Part shown: in pieces, positions 7,436-17,200 of the stretch | Numbering within the stretch: position 1 is the stretch's first letter | Layout: each line of letters starts with the position of its first letter | Notes under the pieces: model-generated | Seen by the model: the letters and a program-made list of their open reading frames with translations, nothing else | What the model was told of the DNA's origin: nothing | Databases searched by the model: none | Position numbers and translations under genes: made by a program | From: JACRBK01 sp964427955 | GTDB lineage: Bacteria > Chloroflexota > Anaerolineae > Aggregatilineales > Aggregatilineaceae | DNA: 28,873 bases | Assembly (NCBI GenBank): GCA_964427955.1 | Contig: CAYRWY010000023.1 | Location: 1-28,873, forward strand | Direction: 5' to 3'

Positions 7436-8863
7436 ATGCGCAAGTTCCGCAAATTGCGAAAGTTCGTGATCGAAGACAAGCACTTGATCACGCCCTTCAA
7501 CGAACCGGCCAGTGAGCTGAGTATTCTCAACAAGCCGCTCAAGATTCACCATGCCGACATCATCGAGCAGGTGTGCGGCGCGACGACGGCGGAACTGCCG
7601 CTGACCGCCATCGACGAGCTGGCCCTCCGCACCGACCGCGACGACGAGGTGATCGTCTACCGCGACAACCTGTATTTTGACCGGGAATTCTTCAGCGAGT
7701 TCTACGAGCAGGCGCGTTCCAGCCGGCTGCCCAGCCGCGCCGCGTTGCCTGCCGACGATGCGGCCTGGATCAAATACGCCGTCCCGCTGTCGCGCCTGGA
7801 GCCGGTGCGCGATATGAACGGCAAGGCGCTGTATTACCCGCTGGACCTGTGGTACTTCCCCGAAGGCTACGTCGAGACGCACAAGTGGCGGGCGGTGCCG
7901 GTTTTCAGCGACTGCAAGGAGATCGGCTACTACAACATCCCCGACTCGATGACCAATCTGCGCACCGGCGGCGACCAAGGGGAGATTTCGCGCGATCTCG
8001 ACCTGACGCACATCCTCACCGAGCGCTCGTGCCTGTCGATTGACAGTTGGGTGCACATCTACTTTGCCAACGTCATCCTCGGCGTCTTTTCGCGCGGGAA
8101 ACGCTTCGAGAAGGTCGTCACCGAGCATAACCTGGTGGCGCTCAAACTGCTGTTCCACGCCATCCTCGAACAGAAACAGGTATTGTCGTGCTCGCGGGTG
8201 GTCGAAGTGGGCGAAGGCACCGTGATCGATCCCTCTGCCGTGATTCTGGGACCGACGACGATTGGCCGCAACTGTTTCATCGGGGCCGGGGCCGTGATCG
8301 ACAACAGCATGATCGGCGATAACGTCAACGTCGCCCAGGGCTGCCAGTTGATGCTGAGCGTGGTGGGCAACAACTGCTTTTTGCCGTTCCGGGCGGCATT
8401 GTTCATGTCGGTGCTGATGGAATACACCATCGTGGCGCAGAACACCTGCATCCAGATGGGCGTGGTGGGGCGTAACAGTTTCGTGGGCGCGGGTACGACC
8501 TTCACCGACTTCAACCTGCTGCCCGCCCCGCTGCGCGCCCTGAATGCCTTCGAAGAGTTGGAAGATACCGGCCAGTCGGTGCTGGGAAGCTGTGTCGGGC
8601 ACAACGCCCGCCTGGGATCGGGGCTGGTGGTCATGCCCGCCCGCGTGATCGAGTCGGACGTGATTCTGTTCGCGTCTGCCGAGCGGCGCGTGATCAACCG
8701 CAACGTGTCCTACGACGAGAGCGATCACCACAAGGTGCGGGCGTCAGTCGCCAAGCTGCACCGGCGGCGTTATCCGCGCGTGCTGGGGCCTGATTCCAGT
8801 GCTGAGGCGCTCTATCTCGAATCGTGGGACGAACCCAAGACCGAGTTGTCGAAGAAGAAGTAG
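7436..8863 (+). CDS. Left-handed beta-helix (hexapeptide repeat) transferase-like protein
   Basis: A 475-residue protein. From about residue 255 to 375 it carries imperfect hexapeptide repeats, including VIDPSAVILGPTTIGRNCF and IGAGAVIDNSMIGDNVNV, typical of the left-handed beta-helix in GlmU-like nucleotidyltransferases and acyltransferases. The N-terminal 250 residues contain YRDNLYFDREFF and a conserved-looking LDLWYFPEGYVETH segment. I see no canonical sugar-nucleotidyltransferase GxGTRLxPxT motif, so the catalytic role is uncertain; sugar-nucleotide or acyl transfer are the options. The C-terminal tail is Lys-rich. It has its own promoter and is followed, on the same strand and across a nested palindrome, by an acyl-ACP-reductase-like gene. 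A functional link between the two is an inference. The start ATG has only a weak ribosome-binding site (GAGACCAGAG). Confidence 0.75.
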   Translation: MRKFRKLRKFVIEDKHLITPFNEPASELSILNKPLKIHHADIIEQVCGATTAELPLTAIDELALRTDRDDEVIVYRDNLYFDREFFSEFYEQARSSRLPSRAALPADDAAWIKYAVPLSRLEPVRDMNGKALYYPLDLWYFPEGYVETHKWRAVPVFSDCKEIGYYNIPDSMTNLRTGGDQGEISRDLDLTHILTERSCLSIDSWVHIYFANVILGVFSRGKRFEKVVTEHNLVALKLLFHAILEQKQVLSCSRVVEVGEGTVIDPSAVILGPTTIGRNCFIGAGAVIDNSMIGDNVNVAQGCQLMLSVVGNNCFLPFRAALFMSVLMEYTIVAQNTCIQMGVVGRNSFVGAGTTFTDFNLLPAPLRALNAFEELEDTGQSVLGSCVGHNARLGSGLVVMPARVIESDVILFASAERRVINRNVSYDESDHHKVRASVAKLHRRRYPRVLGPDSSAEALYLESWDEPKTELSKKK

Positions 8864-9026
8864 GGCCTTATGCTCGTTGATTTTTTCACCCGGCCTCACC
8901 CCCTAACCCCCTCTCCAACGGAGTTAGAGAGGGGGAAGTGATCTCCCCTTCTTCCCTCGCTGGCTTTGCCGGAGAGGGGAGAAGGGGTCGGGGGATGAGA
9001 GGTGAGGCCGAACTAGCATAAGGCCC
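8863..9026. repeat. Nested palindromic repeat, copy 4, with locus-specific outer arms
   Basis: The outermost arms GGGCCTTATGCT (8863-8874) and AGCATAAGGCCC (9015-9026) are perfect 12-bp complements. The left arm begins at the last base of the TAG stop codon. Inside are CGGCCTCACC (8891-8900) and GGTGAGGCCG (9001-9010), a perfect 10-bp pair. These enclose two hairpins: CCCCCTCTC (8907-8915) with GAGAGGGGG (8927-8935), and an imperfect longer stem at about 8944-8987. Together they fill almost the whole gap between the genes at 7436-8863 and 9060-10157. Confidence 0.9.
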
Positions 9027-9059
9027 AAGTAGCCGTTTTCACCAGGACGCAACGCTGCT

Positions 9060-10157
9060 GTGGACATTCAAGACACGTTTGCTTTCATCATCCATCCGAT
9101 TGACCCCAAATCTGACGTGTCACGCAAGTGGCCGCTGTTGGGCAAGGTGCTAACCGAAGGTCAGATCAATTTCTTCTCGCGCTTTTTCCCGCCCGTCTAC
9201 ATCTCCGAGATCACGGGGGTGCGCTCCGTCTCGACCGGACGCGAGCTGAAGGGCTGGTTCATCGCGTGCCCGTACACGCCCAAGACCATGCTCAGCCGCC
9301 CGGTCGAAGCGGTCTACCAGAAGATCGTCGCGTGCGGGCATATGGCCGAGCAGTTGGGCGCGAAGCTGCTGGGCCTGGGCGCGTATACGTCGGTGGTCGG
9401 CGACGCGGGTGAGACCATCGCCCAACGGCTGGAAATTCCCGTCACCAATGGCGATGCCTATACCGTCTACATGGCGCTGGAAGCCGTGCGCGAGGCGGCG
9501 CGCTGCATGGACATCGACATGAGCCAGGCCGTCGCCGCCGTCGTGGGCGCGACCGGCGTGATCGGGCGAGTGTGCTCGACCATGCTGGCCCGCGAAGTGG
9601 CCGAATTGATCCTGGTCGGGCGGCGCTCGGAGCAGTTGGACGCCGTGCGCGAAGAATGCGACGGGCAGCGCGCGCGGCTGACGACCAGCCTGGAGATGCA
9701 GGACATCGCGCGGGCCGATCTCGTGATCACCGTGACCAGCGCTACGACGTCGATCATCAATCCCGAACATCTCAAACCCGGCGCGGTCGTATGCGACGTC
9801 GCCCGCCCGCGGGACGTCTCGCGGCGGGTGATCGAGGTGCGCGACGACGTGCTGGTGATCGAGGGCGGCATGGTCGAAGTGCCCGGCCCGGTCGATTTCC
9901 ATTTCAATTTCGGCTTTCCACCCGGCAAATCCTACGCCTGCATGGCCGAGACGATGGCCCTGGCGCTGGAAGGCCGCTACGCCGATTACAGCGTGGGCAA
10001 ACACATCAGCCTGGCGCAGGTGGCGGAGATCGGCGAGATGGCGACGCGGCACGGCTTCAAGCTCAGCGGCTTTCGCAGCTTCGAGCGGGCCGTCACGGAG
10101 GAGCAGATCGCGCGGGTGCGGCAGCGGGCGCAAGAGTCCCGGCGCGGCCAGGGCTGA
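9060..10157 (+). CDS. Long-chain acyl-ACP reductase (AAR)-like NAD(P)-dependent oxidoreductase
   Basis: A 365-residue homologue of the cyanobacterial fatty acyl-ACP reductase that makes fatty aldehydes from acyl-ACP. Shared landmarks are the N-terminal DVSRK, the GATGVIG nucleotide-binding loop (163-169), ITVTSATTSIINPEHLKPG, and SYACMAETM, in which Cys294 sits where the acyl-accepting catalytic Cys of the Synechococcus enzyme lies. General pipelines often label such proteins shikimate dehydrogenase-like. The C-terminal tail (about 345-365) is charged and extra. No aldehyde-deformylating oxygenase is seen in the window, so the product, if an aldehyde, would probably go to alcohols, acids or wax/lipid. 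The start is GTG at 9060 with a poor ribosome-binding site; homology begins around residue 8. The beta-helix gene upstream is co-directional. Confidence 0.8.
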   Translation: MDIQDTFAFIIHPIDPKSDVSRKWPLLGKVLTEGQINFFSRFFPPVYISEITGVRSVSTGRELKGWFIACPYTPKTMLSRPVEAVYQKIVACGHMAEQLGAKLLGLGAYTSVVGDAGETIAQRLEIPVTNGDAYTVYMALEAVREAARCMDIDMSQAVAAVVGATGVIGRVCSTMLAREVAELILVGRRSEQLDAVREECDGQRARLTTSLEMQDIARADLVITVTSATTSIINPEHLKPGAVVCDVARPRDVSRRVIEVRDDVLVIEGGMVEVPGPVDFHFNFGFPPGKSYACMAETMALALEGRYADYSVGKHISLAQVAEIGEMATRHGFKLSGFRSFERAVTEEQIARVRQRAQESRRGQG

Positions 10158-10228
10158 TCCCGACTTTGATTTTTTTGTCGCCTGCACCCCCTTATCGGCG
10201 CGATTTCAGTTTTCCGTGAGGATGGTGT

Positions 10229-10277
10229 AAAATCGTACCAAAGTGTTCCGGCGGTCCCGCCCAAGATACTGTATACT
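10229..10277 (+). promoter_or_regulatory. Possible promoter region of the signalling operon
   Basis: TATACT lies at 10272-10277, about 46 nt before the ATG at 10323. A second -10-like TAAAAT, preceded by TGGTG, lies near 10230. Neither has a clear -35 hexamer at the right spacing. The 166-nt gap after the reductase gene makes a separate promoter here plausible. Confidence 0.35.
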
Positions 10278-10322
10278 AGTCGCAGGTTAATGTCGGCCCC
10301 ATATCCTGGGGAGGTGATTCGG

Positions 10323-11231
10323 ATGGGTAAGGGTAGAATCCTGGTCGTTGAAGACGATTTTGATATTTCAAACATGCTGCGGATTTACTTCAGTGGGCAG
10401 GGCTACGAGGTGCAGGTGGCCCCGCGCGGTGGGGATGCGCTGACACTGACGCGCAAGCAGCTTCCCCAGTTGATCGTACTGGACATCATGCTGCCGGATA
10501 TGAATGGCTATGATGTCTGCCGGGAGCTGCGCTCGACGACGCGCACCAGTCATATTCCAATCATCTTCCTCACCCAAAAGGACGAGCGCAGCGACAAGAT
10601 CGCCGGGCTGGAACTGGGCGCGGACGATTACATCACCAAGCCGTTCGACATCGAAGAACTCAAGCTGCGCGTCAAGAATCAGATCGACCGCGCCGAGCGT
10701 GACAACTACACCGACCCGAACAGCGGCCTGCCCAGCAGCTCGCTGATCGAGGACAAGCTGCGGGACCTGATGCGCGAGGAAAAAGTCTGGACGTATCTCG
10801 ACATCAAGGTCATGAATTACGACCCGTTCAAAGAAGTCTACGGCTTCGTGGCCGGGAACGAAGTGCTGCGGTTCATGGCGCTGCTGATGGGCGAGGTGTT
10901 GGACTCGCATGGCACGCCTAACGATTTCGTGGGGCACGCGGGCAGCGATAATTTTGTCGCCGTGACCTATACCGACAAGACTCCCGCGCTGATCAAGGGC
11001 TTGATCGACCGCTTCGCGCAGGAAGTGCAGCAGCACTATTCCTTCATCGACCGCGAGCGCGGGTTTATGATGAAAGACGACGACAAAGTGCCGTTGATGG
11101 CGTTGACGGTCGGCTCGGTTTCCAACGCGACGCGCCAGTTTGCCGACATCCGCGAGATCACGGAACTGGCCGCCGAGAGCCGCCGCCGGGGTGGGGGTGA
11201 AGAAGAGGCCCCCATCGCCACCGAGTGGTAG
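10323..11231 (+). CDS. Response regulator: REC domain fused to a degenerate GGDEF domain
   Basis: A 302-residue two-domain protein. REC (about 1-120) has Asp11/Asp12, phospho-acceptor Asp54 in VLDIMLPD, Thr84 and Lys106, so it should be phosphorylatable. The second domain (about 128-290) follows the GGDEF fold plan, with DPNSGLPSSS and then YGFVAGNEVLRF, but the signature is GSDNF (207-211) in place of GGDEF, and no RxxD inhibitory site precedes it. Loss of the second Gly and of the catalytic Glu argues against diguanylate cyclase activity; it may bind a nucleotide or a partner. The ATG at 10323 is chosen because GGGAGGTG (10308-10315) precedes it by 7 nt; an in-frame ATG at 10290 has no such site. 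It is the first gene of a likely operon with the giant kinase 61 nt downstream. Confidence 0.88.
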   Translation: MGKGRILVVEDDFDISNMLRIYFSGQGYEVQVAPRGGDALTLTRKQLPQLIVLDIMLPDMNGYDVCRELRSTTRTSHIPIIFLTQKDERSDKIAGLELGADDYITKPFDIEELKLRVKNQIDRAERDNYTDPNSGLPSSSLIEDKLRDLMREEKVWTYLDIKVMNYDPFKEVYGFVAGNEVLRFMALLMGEVLDSHGTPNDFVGHAGSDNFVAVTYTDKTPALIKGLIDRFAQEVQQHYSFIDRERGFMMKDDDKVPLMALTVGSVSNATRQFADIREITELAAESRRRGGGEEEAPIATEW

Positions 11232-11292
11232 TGCTCGACCAGAGGCACGATCGGGCTTATCGTCCGCGAAGACGGCAAGGTAGCGGAATATC

Positions 11293-14200
11293 ATGATTGA
11301 AGTCTTTCTGTTCATCATTGGCCTGGTCTTTCTGGCTTGGCTTTATGAATTGGTGCAGCAGGCCCTCAAGGGGACGGATGCCGAAAACCTGGCTCCGCCG
11401 CGCCCGGTCGTGCCGCTCAACCTGATGGACAGCGACGAAGCTGTGATCGTGTCCGAAGGACGCGGACGGATCGCGTTCGCCAACCAGTCGGCGCGCGATT
11501 GGTTCGGGATGAACGGGGGAGTCCCCAACCTGAACCTGATGTCCCAGCACGTCCAGCCGCCCGATGCGCTGCATGATCTGTTGGCCGGAGCCGGGCATTC
11601 CTCCTTCCGGCTCGGCCAGCGCCAGGTAGAAGCCGTATCGCACGCCATCCCGGGGGCCGAAGGCCAGCGCATGGTGATCGTCATGCGCGAGATGACGGCC
11701 TCGGCGTTCCAGGCGTACACCGACTTCGACCCGCTGCGCGCGCTGGCGATCCTCAGCGACATCAGCCAGGGCGTGGGGGCCGGGCTGGACATGGAAGCCA
11801 TGCTGCGCCTGATCTTCCGCAGCATGGAGCAGGCCATCAAGTTCGACTCGGCAGAGACGACGCTCTGGCAGCCCCAGACGCGCACGCTGCGCTCGGCGGG
11901 GCGCATTGTCGTCCGCACGGTGACCGGCGCGCTGGCCCCCTCCACCGAATTCCCTGAGTCCGTGTACGAAGTGGGCGAGGGCTATACCGGCTGGATCGCC
12001 ATGTACCGCCAGCCGCTCCTGATTCACAACGTCGCCACCCGCACCGACGTGATCCCCAAGACCTACCAGAGCGATTTTCAGAGCTACCTGGGCCTGCCGC
12101 TGACCATTGGCGACCAGTTCATCGGCACGGTCGAGCTGACGCACCGGGATCGCAACGCCTTCACCCAGCGCGACCTGGCGCTGCTGCAAGCGGTCTCCGG
12201 GCAGATCGCGGCGGCGATCCAGTCCGCGCGGCTGAACCGCGAGCAGTCGGCGCGCGTCGCCGAACTGGGCGGTTTGCAGCAGATCGCCGAAGCGATGGGC
12301 CAACTGGGCGAACCGGCGGAAGTGTATGGTCGGTTGACGCAGCGCCTGGCCACCCTGATCAGCGTCGAATTGTGCGGCGTGTTGATCTACGACGAAAACG
12401 AGCAGCAGTTCCGCAGCCAGCCGCCCTTTTATGGCGTGCCGGATGCGCTGATCCGCCATTATCGCCTGGCCGTCCTGCCGGGCACCGAACTGTATACGAT
12501 CTGGCATCATCTGCCCTGGTGGTTCACCAACGAAGCCGAGTCGCCGTTGATCCAGGCGATGGGCTTCGACGACGTCATGCAGGCCATGCGCATCAACGCC
12601 CTGGCGCTGGTGCCCATGACCATCGGCACGCGCCGCATCGGGCTGCTGTTGGTCGCCAACAAACGCAGCGGCGACCGCTTCACCGAAGAAGACATGCGGA
12701 CGCTGATGACCTTCGCGTCACAGGCCGCCGTCGTGACCGAAAATGCCCGCCTCTATCAAGAGGAGCAGCGCCGCTCCCGCGAGTTCGGCGGCTTGCAGCA
12801 GATCGCGCAGGCGATTGGCGTGCTGCGCAATCCCAGCGAGCTGTACAGCCAGATCACGGAGCGCATCGCCGGGTTGTTGAATGCCCAGATGTGCGGCATT
12901 TTGCTGTACGACAGCAAAGACCGGTCGCTGGTCAGCCAGCAGCCGTTTTTCGGGATGGACGATCCCGAAACGGTGCGTTTCTACCAACTGCCGTCGCCGC
13001 CCAACGGCCCGCTGGCGCGGTTGTGGCAGGCGCGCGATACCTGGTTCGCCAACGACCTGCGCCGCGATCCCGACGTGCCGGAAGACCTCGCGACGCTGGC
13101 GGTCCAGGTGGGCATCCACCAGATCATCATGGCAACGCTCACCGTCGGCGGCAACCGCCTGGGCATCATCCAGGCCGCCAACCGCGCTGACAACTCGGAT
13201 TTCACCGCAGACGACGCCCGTCTGCTGTCCATTTTTGCCGGGCAGGCGGCCATCCTGGTCGATAACGCCCGGCTGTACCGCGAGATGCAGCACCGCACGC
13301 ACGAGGCCGAAGGGCTGCGCGCCGTGACCGAGATCGCGGCCCAGGCCGTGCCCACGCTCGACACGGTCGAGGCCGTGCTGGCGGCGGTGGCGAACGTGCT
13401 GGAAGTGCAGATCGTGACGATTGCGCTGGTCGAAGAAAGTTCCGGCCAGTTGGTGATCGATCCGGCCTACGTGCTCGGCGCCAAGCTGGTCGATCCCTAC
13501 CGGATCGACGCGTACGCGCCCGGCTTCGAAGAGAGCGTCATGATCTCGCGCCAGCCGCTCATCAGCCAGGACCTGCGCAGCGATGCGCGCGTGCTGCCGC
13601 CGTACCGCGACCTGATCCAGCAGTTGAACCTGACGAATGCCGTGCAGGTGCCGCTGGTCATCCAGGATCGCAGCATCGGCGAATTGACGGCGGCCAACCG
13701 GACCACCGACGAGCCGTATGCCGACACCGATCTCCAGCTTTTGACGTCGCTCAGCTCGCAAATCGCGGCCATGCTCGACCGTATGCATCTGTATGCCTCG
13801 ACCGATCAGGACCTGCGGGCGCGCGTGCAAGAACTGGACGCGCTGGGCCGCGTCAGCCACGAACTCAGCCAGACCATCGAGCTGGATCGCATTCTGGACG
13901 TGATCCGGCAGGAGGCGCTGCGCTCGACCAACGCCAACGCCGCCACCATCGTGCTGCTGACCGACCGCGACGACTGGCATTCCCCTGAACAGCCGGAAGT
14001 CGAGCGCCGCTTCGGTGAGGGGCGCACGCTGCGAGACCTGGCGCCGGTCGAACGCGCCTCCATCCTGCGCAACGACGTGATCCGGATCGACGATTACCAG
14101 GGCACCGATTTCATCCCACGCCCGGCCAAGACGCGCTCGTCGCTGGTCGTGCCGATTGTGTTCGGCGAGCTGGTGATCGGCACGCTGCACCTGTACAGCA

Positions 14201-17200
14201 CCACGGCGCAGGCGTTCGATCAGCGCGTGGTCGATTTCGCCGTCTCCCTGACCGACCAGGCCACGGTGGCGATTGGCAACTACCGCCGCTACCAGGAGCA
14301 GTTGACCTCCAACCGGGCGCTGCGCGTCCGTGCCGAGCGCATGGGCCGCATCTTCGAGATGGGCGAGCTGTTCCGCCAGGGCGCCAGCCTGGACGAGCTG
14401 TTGGAAGAAGTCGCACACAGCATCCAGGAAACGGTCAACTTCAACGTCGTGCTGATCAGCCTGGTGGACGAGCGCGCCGCGGCGCTGCGCCGTACCGCGC
14501 AGGCCGGTCTGCCGCTGGCCGTCTTCCAGCAGTTGCAGGCCACCCTGCCGCCGCTGGATCAGGCGCGCAGCCTGATGCAGGATCAGTACCGCGTCAGCAA
14601 CAGCTACTTCTTGCCCGCCGAACGCGCCGAAGCCCTGCGCGAAGGGCTGCCGGTCTACCAGATTCTCCAGGAACGCATGGGCACCAGCCCGCGCGCCTGG
14701 GACCCGGAAGACCTGATGTTGGTCCCGGTATACGGTGCCAACCGGCGCCTGCTGGGTCTGATCAGCGTGGACGAGCCGCAGTCGGGCCGCCGTCCCGATC
14801 TGAACACGGTCGAGGCGCTGGAAGTCTTCGCCAACCAGGCCGCCTTCTTCATCGAAAACTACCGCCTGCTGGAACGCATCCAGCAGGAAGCCGAGGCGAC
14901 GCGCCGCGAGCGCGACCGGTTGGCCCAACTCCACCTGGTCGCCAGCGAAATTCAGCGCGCGCCCGATGTGCCGTCCCGTCTGCAAGTCGTGGCGAACGGG
15001 ATTCACGACGCGGGGTGGGGGCATGTCGTGATCACCCTGCGCGACGAAAACCTGGAAGCGACCGCGCTGATCCAGGCCGGGTTCACCCCCGAAGAAGCCA
15101 TACGCCTCTCGGACGAGGTGCAGATCGGCGAAATCTGGCGGACCTGGATCAACGACCTGGGCTTCTACGAACTCAAGCTCGGCGCGGGCTACTACATGCG
15201 CTACAACCAGCCCTGGGTGGTCAAGAACGTCCTGAAGGGACGCGAAGTACAGCCCGCCGTGGCGGCGGACGACGAGTGGCATCCGCAGGACGTGCTGTAC
15301 CTGCTGCTGGTCGGGCAGGATCAGAAGCGCATCATCGGTATCATCGCGATGACCGATCCCGCCGATGGCCAGGTCCCGACCGAGGCGTCGCTCCAACCGT
15401 TCGAATTGTTCGCCTCGCAAGCGGCGGCGGCGATTGAAACGACCCGTCTGTATCAAGAGACCGTCCGCGCTGCCGAACAAGAGCAGCGCCTCAACGAAGT
15501 GATGGAAGCGGTCTCGGCGTCGATCAGCCCCGAAGCCGTGATCCAGGTGGTCGGGCGCGGCTTGCAGCAGATGGTGCCCTTCACCCGGATGAGCGTCGCG
15601 CTCTACAGTGCCGCGACCAACCAGTTCGACATCCTGGGCACCGAGATCGCGCTGGACACGTCGGTGACGGTGGTCAAAGACCAGCCGATCCCGCTGGACA
15701 AAACGGCGACCGGCCAGGCCTTCATCGACACCAAGCCGCACCTGTTCCAGATGCCCGATCCGGCGGTCGAGAAATATACCGACCTGCACGAATGGTACGA
15801 GTCGGGCGAGCGCAGTACGCTGCTGGTCCCGATGACCTCCGCCGGGCAGATCGTCGGCGTGCTGCGGCTGGGGAGCGAACTGGCCAACGCCTTCGGCTTC
15901 CAGGAAAACCTGGACCTGATCCAACGTCTGGCGAACCTGTCCGCCGTCTCGCTGGAAAATGCCCGCCTGTTCGAGCAGGCCCAGCAGCGCGCCGCGGAAC
16001 TGGACGATCAAGCCCGCCGTCTGACGCTGATCAACCGTATTGCCTCGCTGCTGGCGCAGTCCCTCGACTCGCAGGAAATCTACCGGATCGCCCTCAACGA
16101 ATTGCAGGCGGTCCTGGGCGCGCAGTACGGCGGCGTGGCGATCTTCGAGAACGAGGCGAGCGCGGTCCTGGCGCTCGATACACACCCGGCAGTTTCGACG
16201 CCCGGCGCGATCCACCTGAGTCTGGCCAATAACCAGGCGATGGACCTGGTCCGCAGCACCCATCATCCCGTCTATGCCGAAGACGCGCTGAGCGATCCGC
16301 GCTTCGAGGCGACGCGGGATCTGCTGCGGGCGCGCGGGACGCGGTCGTTGATCATCATTCCGCTGGCCGTCTCCGGGCGCGTGATCGGCACGATCGGGCT
16401 GGACTTCGTGGACCGTCATCTCTTCACCGACGTGGAGATCGAGCTGTCCGAGACGATTGCCAGCCAGGTCGCCGTCGCGCTGGACAAAGCCAGCCTGCTG
16501 AGCGAGACCGAGCGGCGTGCCATCGCCCTGAACGAGCAAACCCGGCGTCTGACCTCCCTCAACCGCATGTCGGCGCGGCTGGCCCAGACGCTCGACCCCC
16601 AGGAAATCTACCGGATCGTGCTGCAAGAGATCCAGGAAGCCATCGGCTGCCAGTACAGCGGCCTGATGCTGCTCGATGCGGACGGAGCGACCTCGCGGCT
16701 GGTGTTGAGCACGCACCCGATGGACGTGCCGCTGCCCGATCTGGCGATTCCTGTCAAGGGCAACCCGGTGGCGGAATACATGATGGCGACCAGCCAGCCG
16801 GTGATCGCGGAAGACGTGCTGCATGATCCGCGCTTCGAGGCGCTGTGGGCGGTCGAAGAAGCGCGCGATACGCGGGCCATGATGATCGTGCCCGTCATCA
16901 TGAACGAGCGCCTGATCGGGACCATCGGCCTGGACTCGTCCCATGCGCGCCAGTTCACCCCGGAAGAAATCGAGCTGGCGCTGACGGCCTCCAACCAGGC
17001 GGCGGTCGCGATTGAAAACGCCCGCCTGTTCACCGAAGCCCAGCGCCACGCCATCGAGATGGATGCGCAGGCGCAGCGGCTGGCGTTGATCAACCGGGTG
17101 TCGGGGCGGTTGGCGCAATCCCTCGATCCACAGGAAATCTACGGCATCGTGCTGAGCGAACTCGCCGATATTTTGCGGGTTCAGATGGCCGGGCTGGTGT

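Noticed and set aside
7238..8731. Minus-strand 497-codon frame over the beta-helix gene
   Set aside because: Antisense shadow; the plus frame has hexapeptide repeats and a promoter.
10158..10185. T-run after the reductase gene as a terminator
   Set aside because: The adjacent GGG/CCC stem is only 3 bp; too weak to call.
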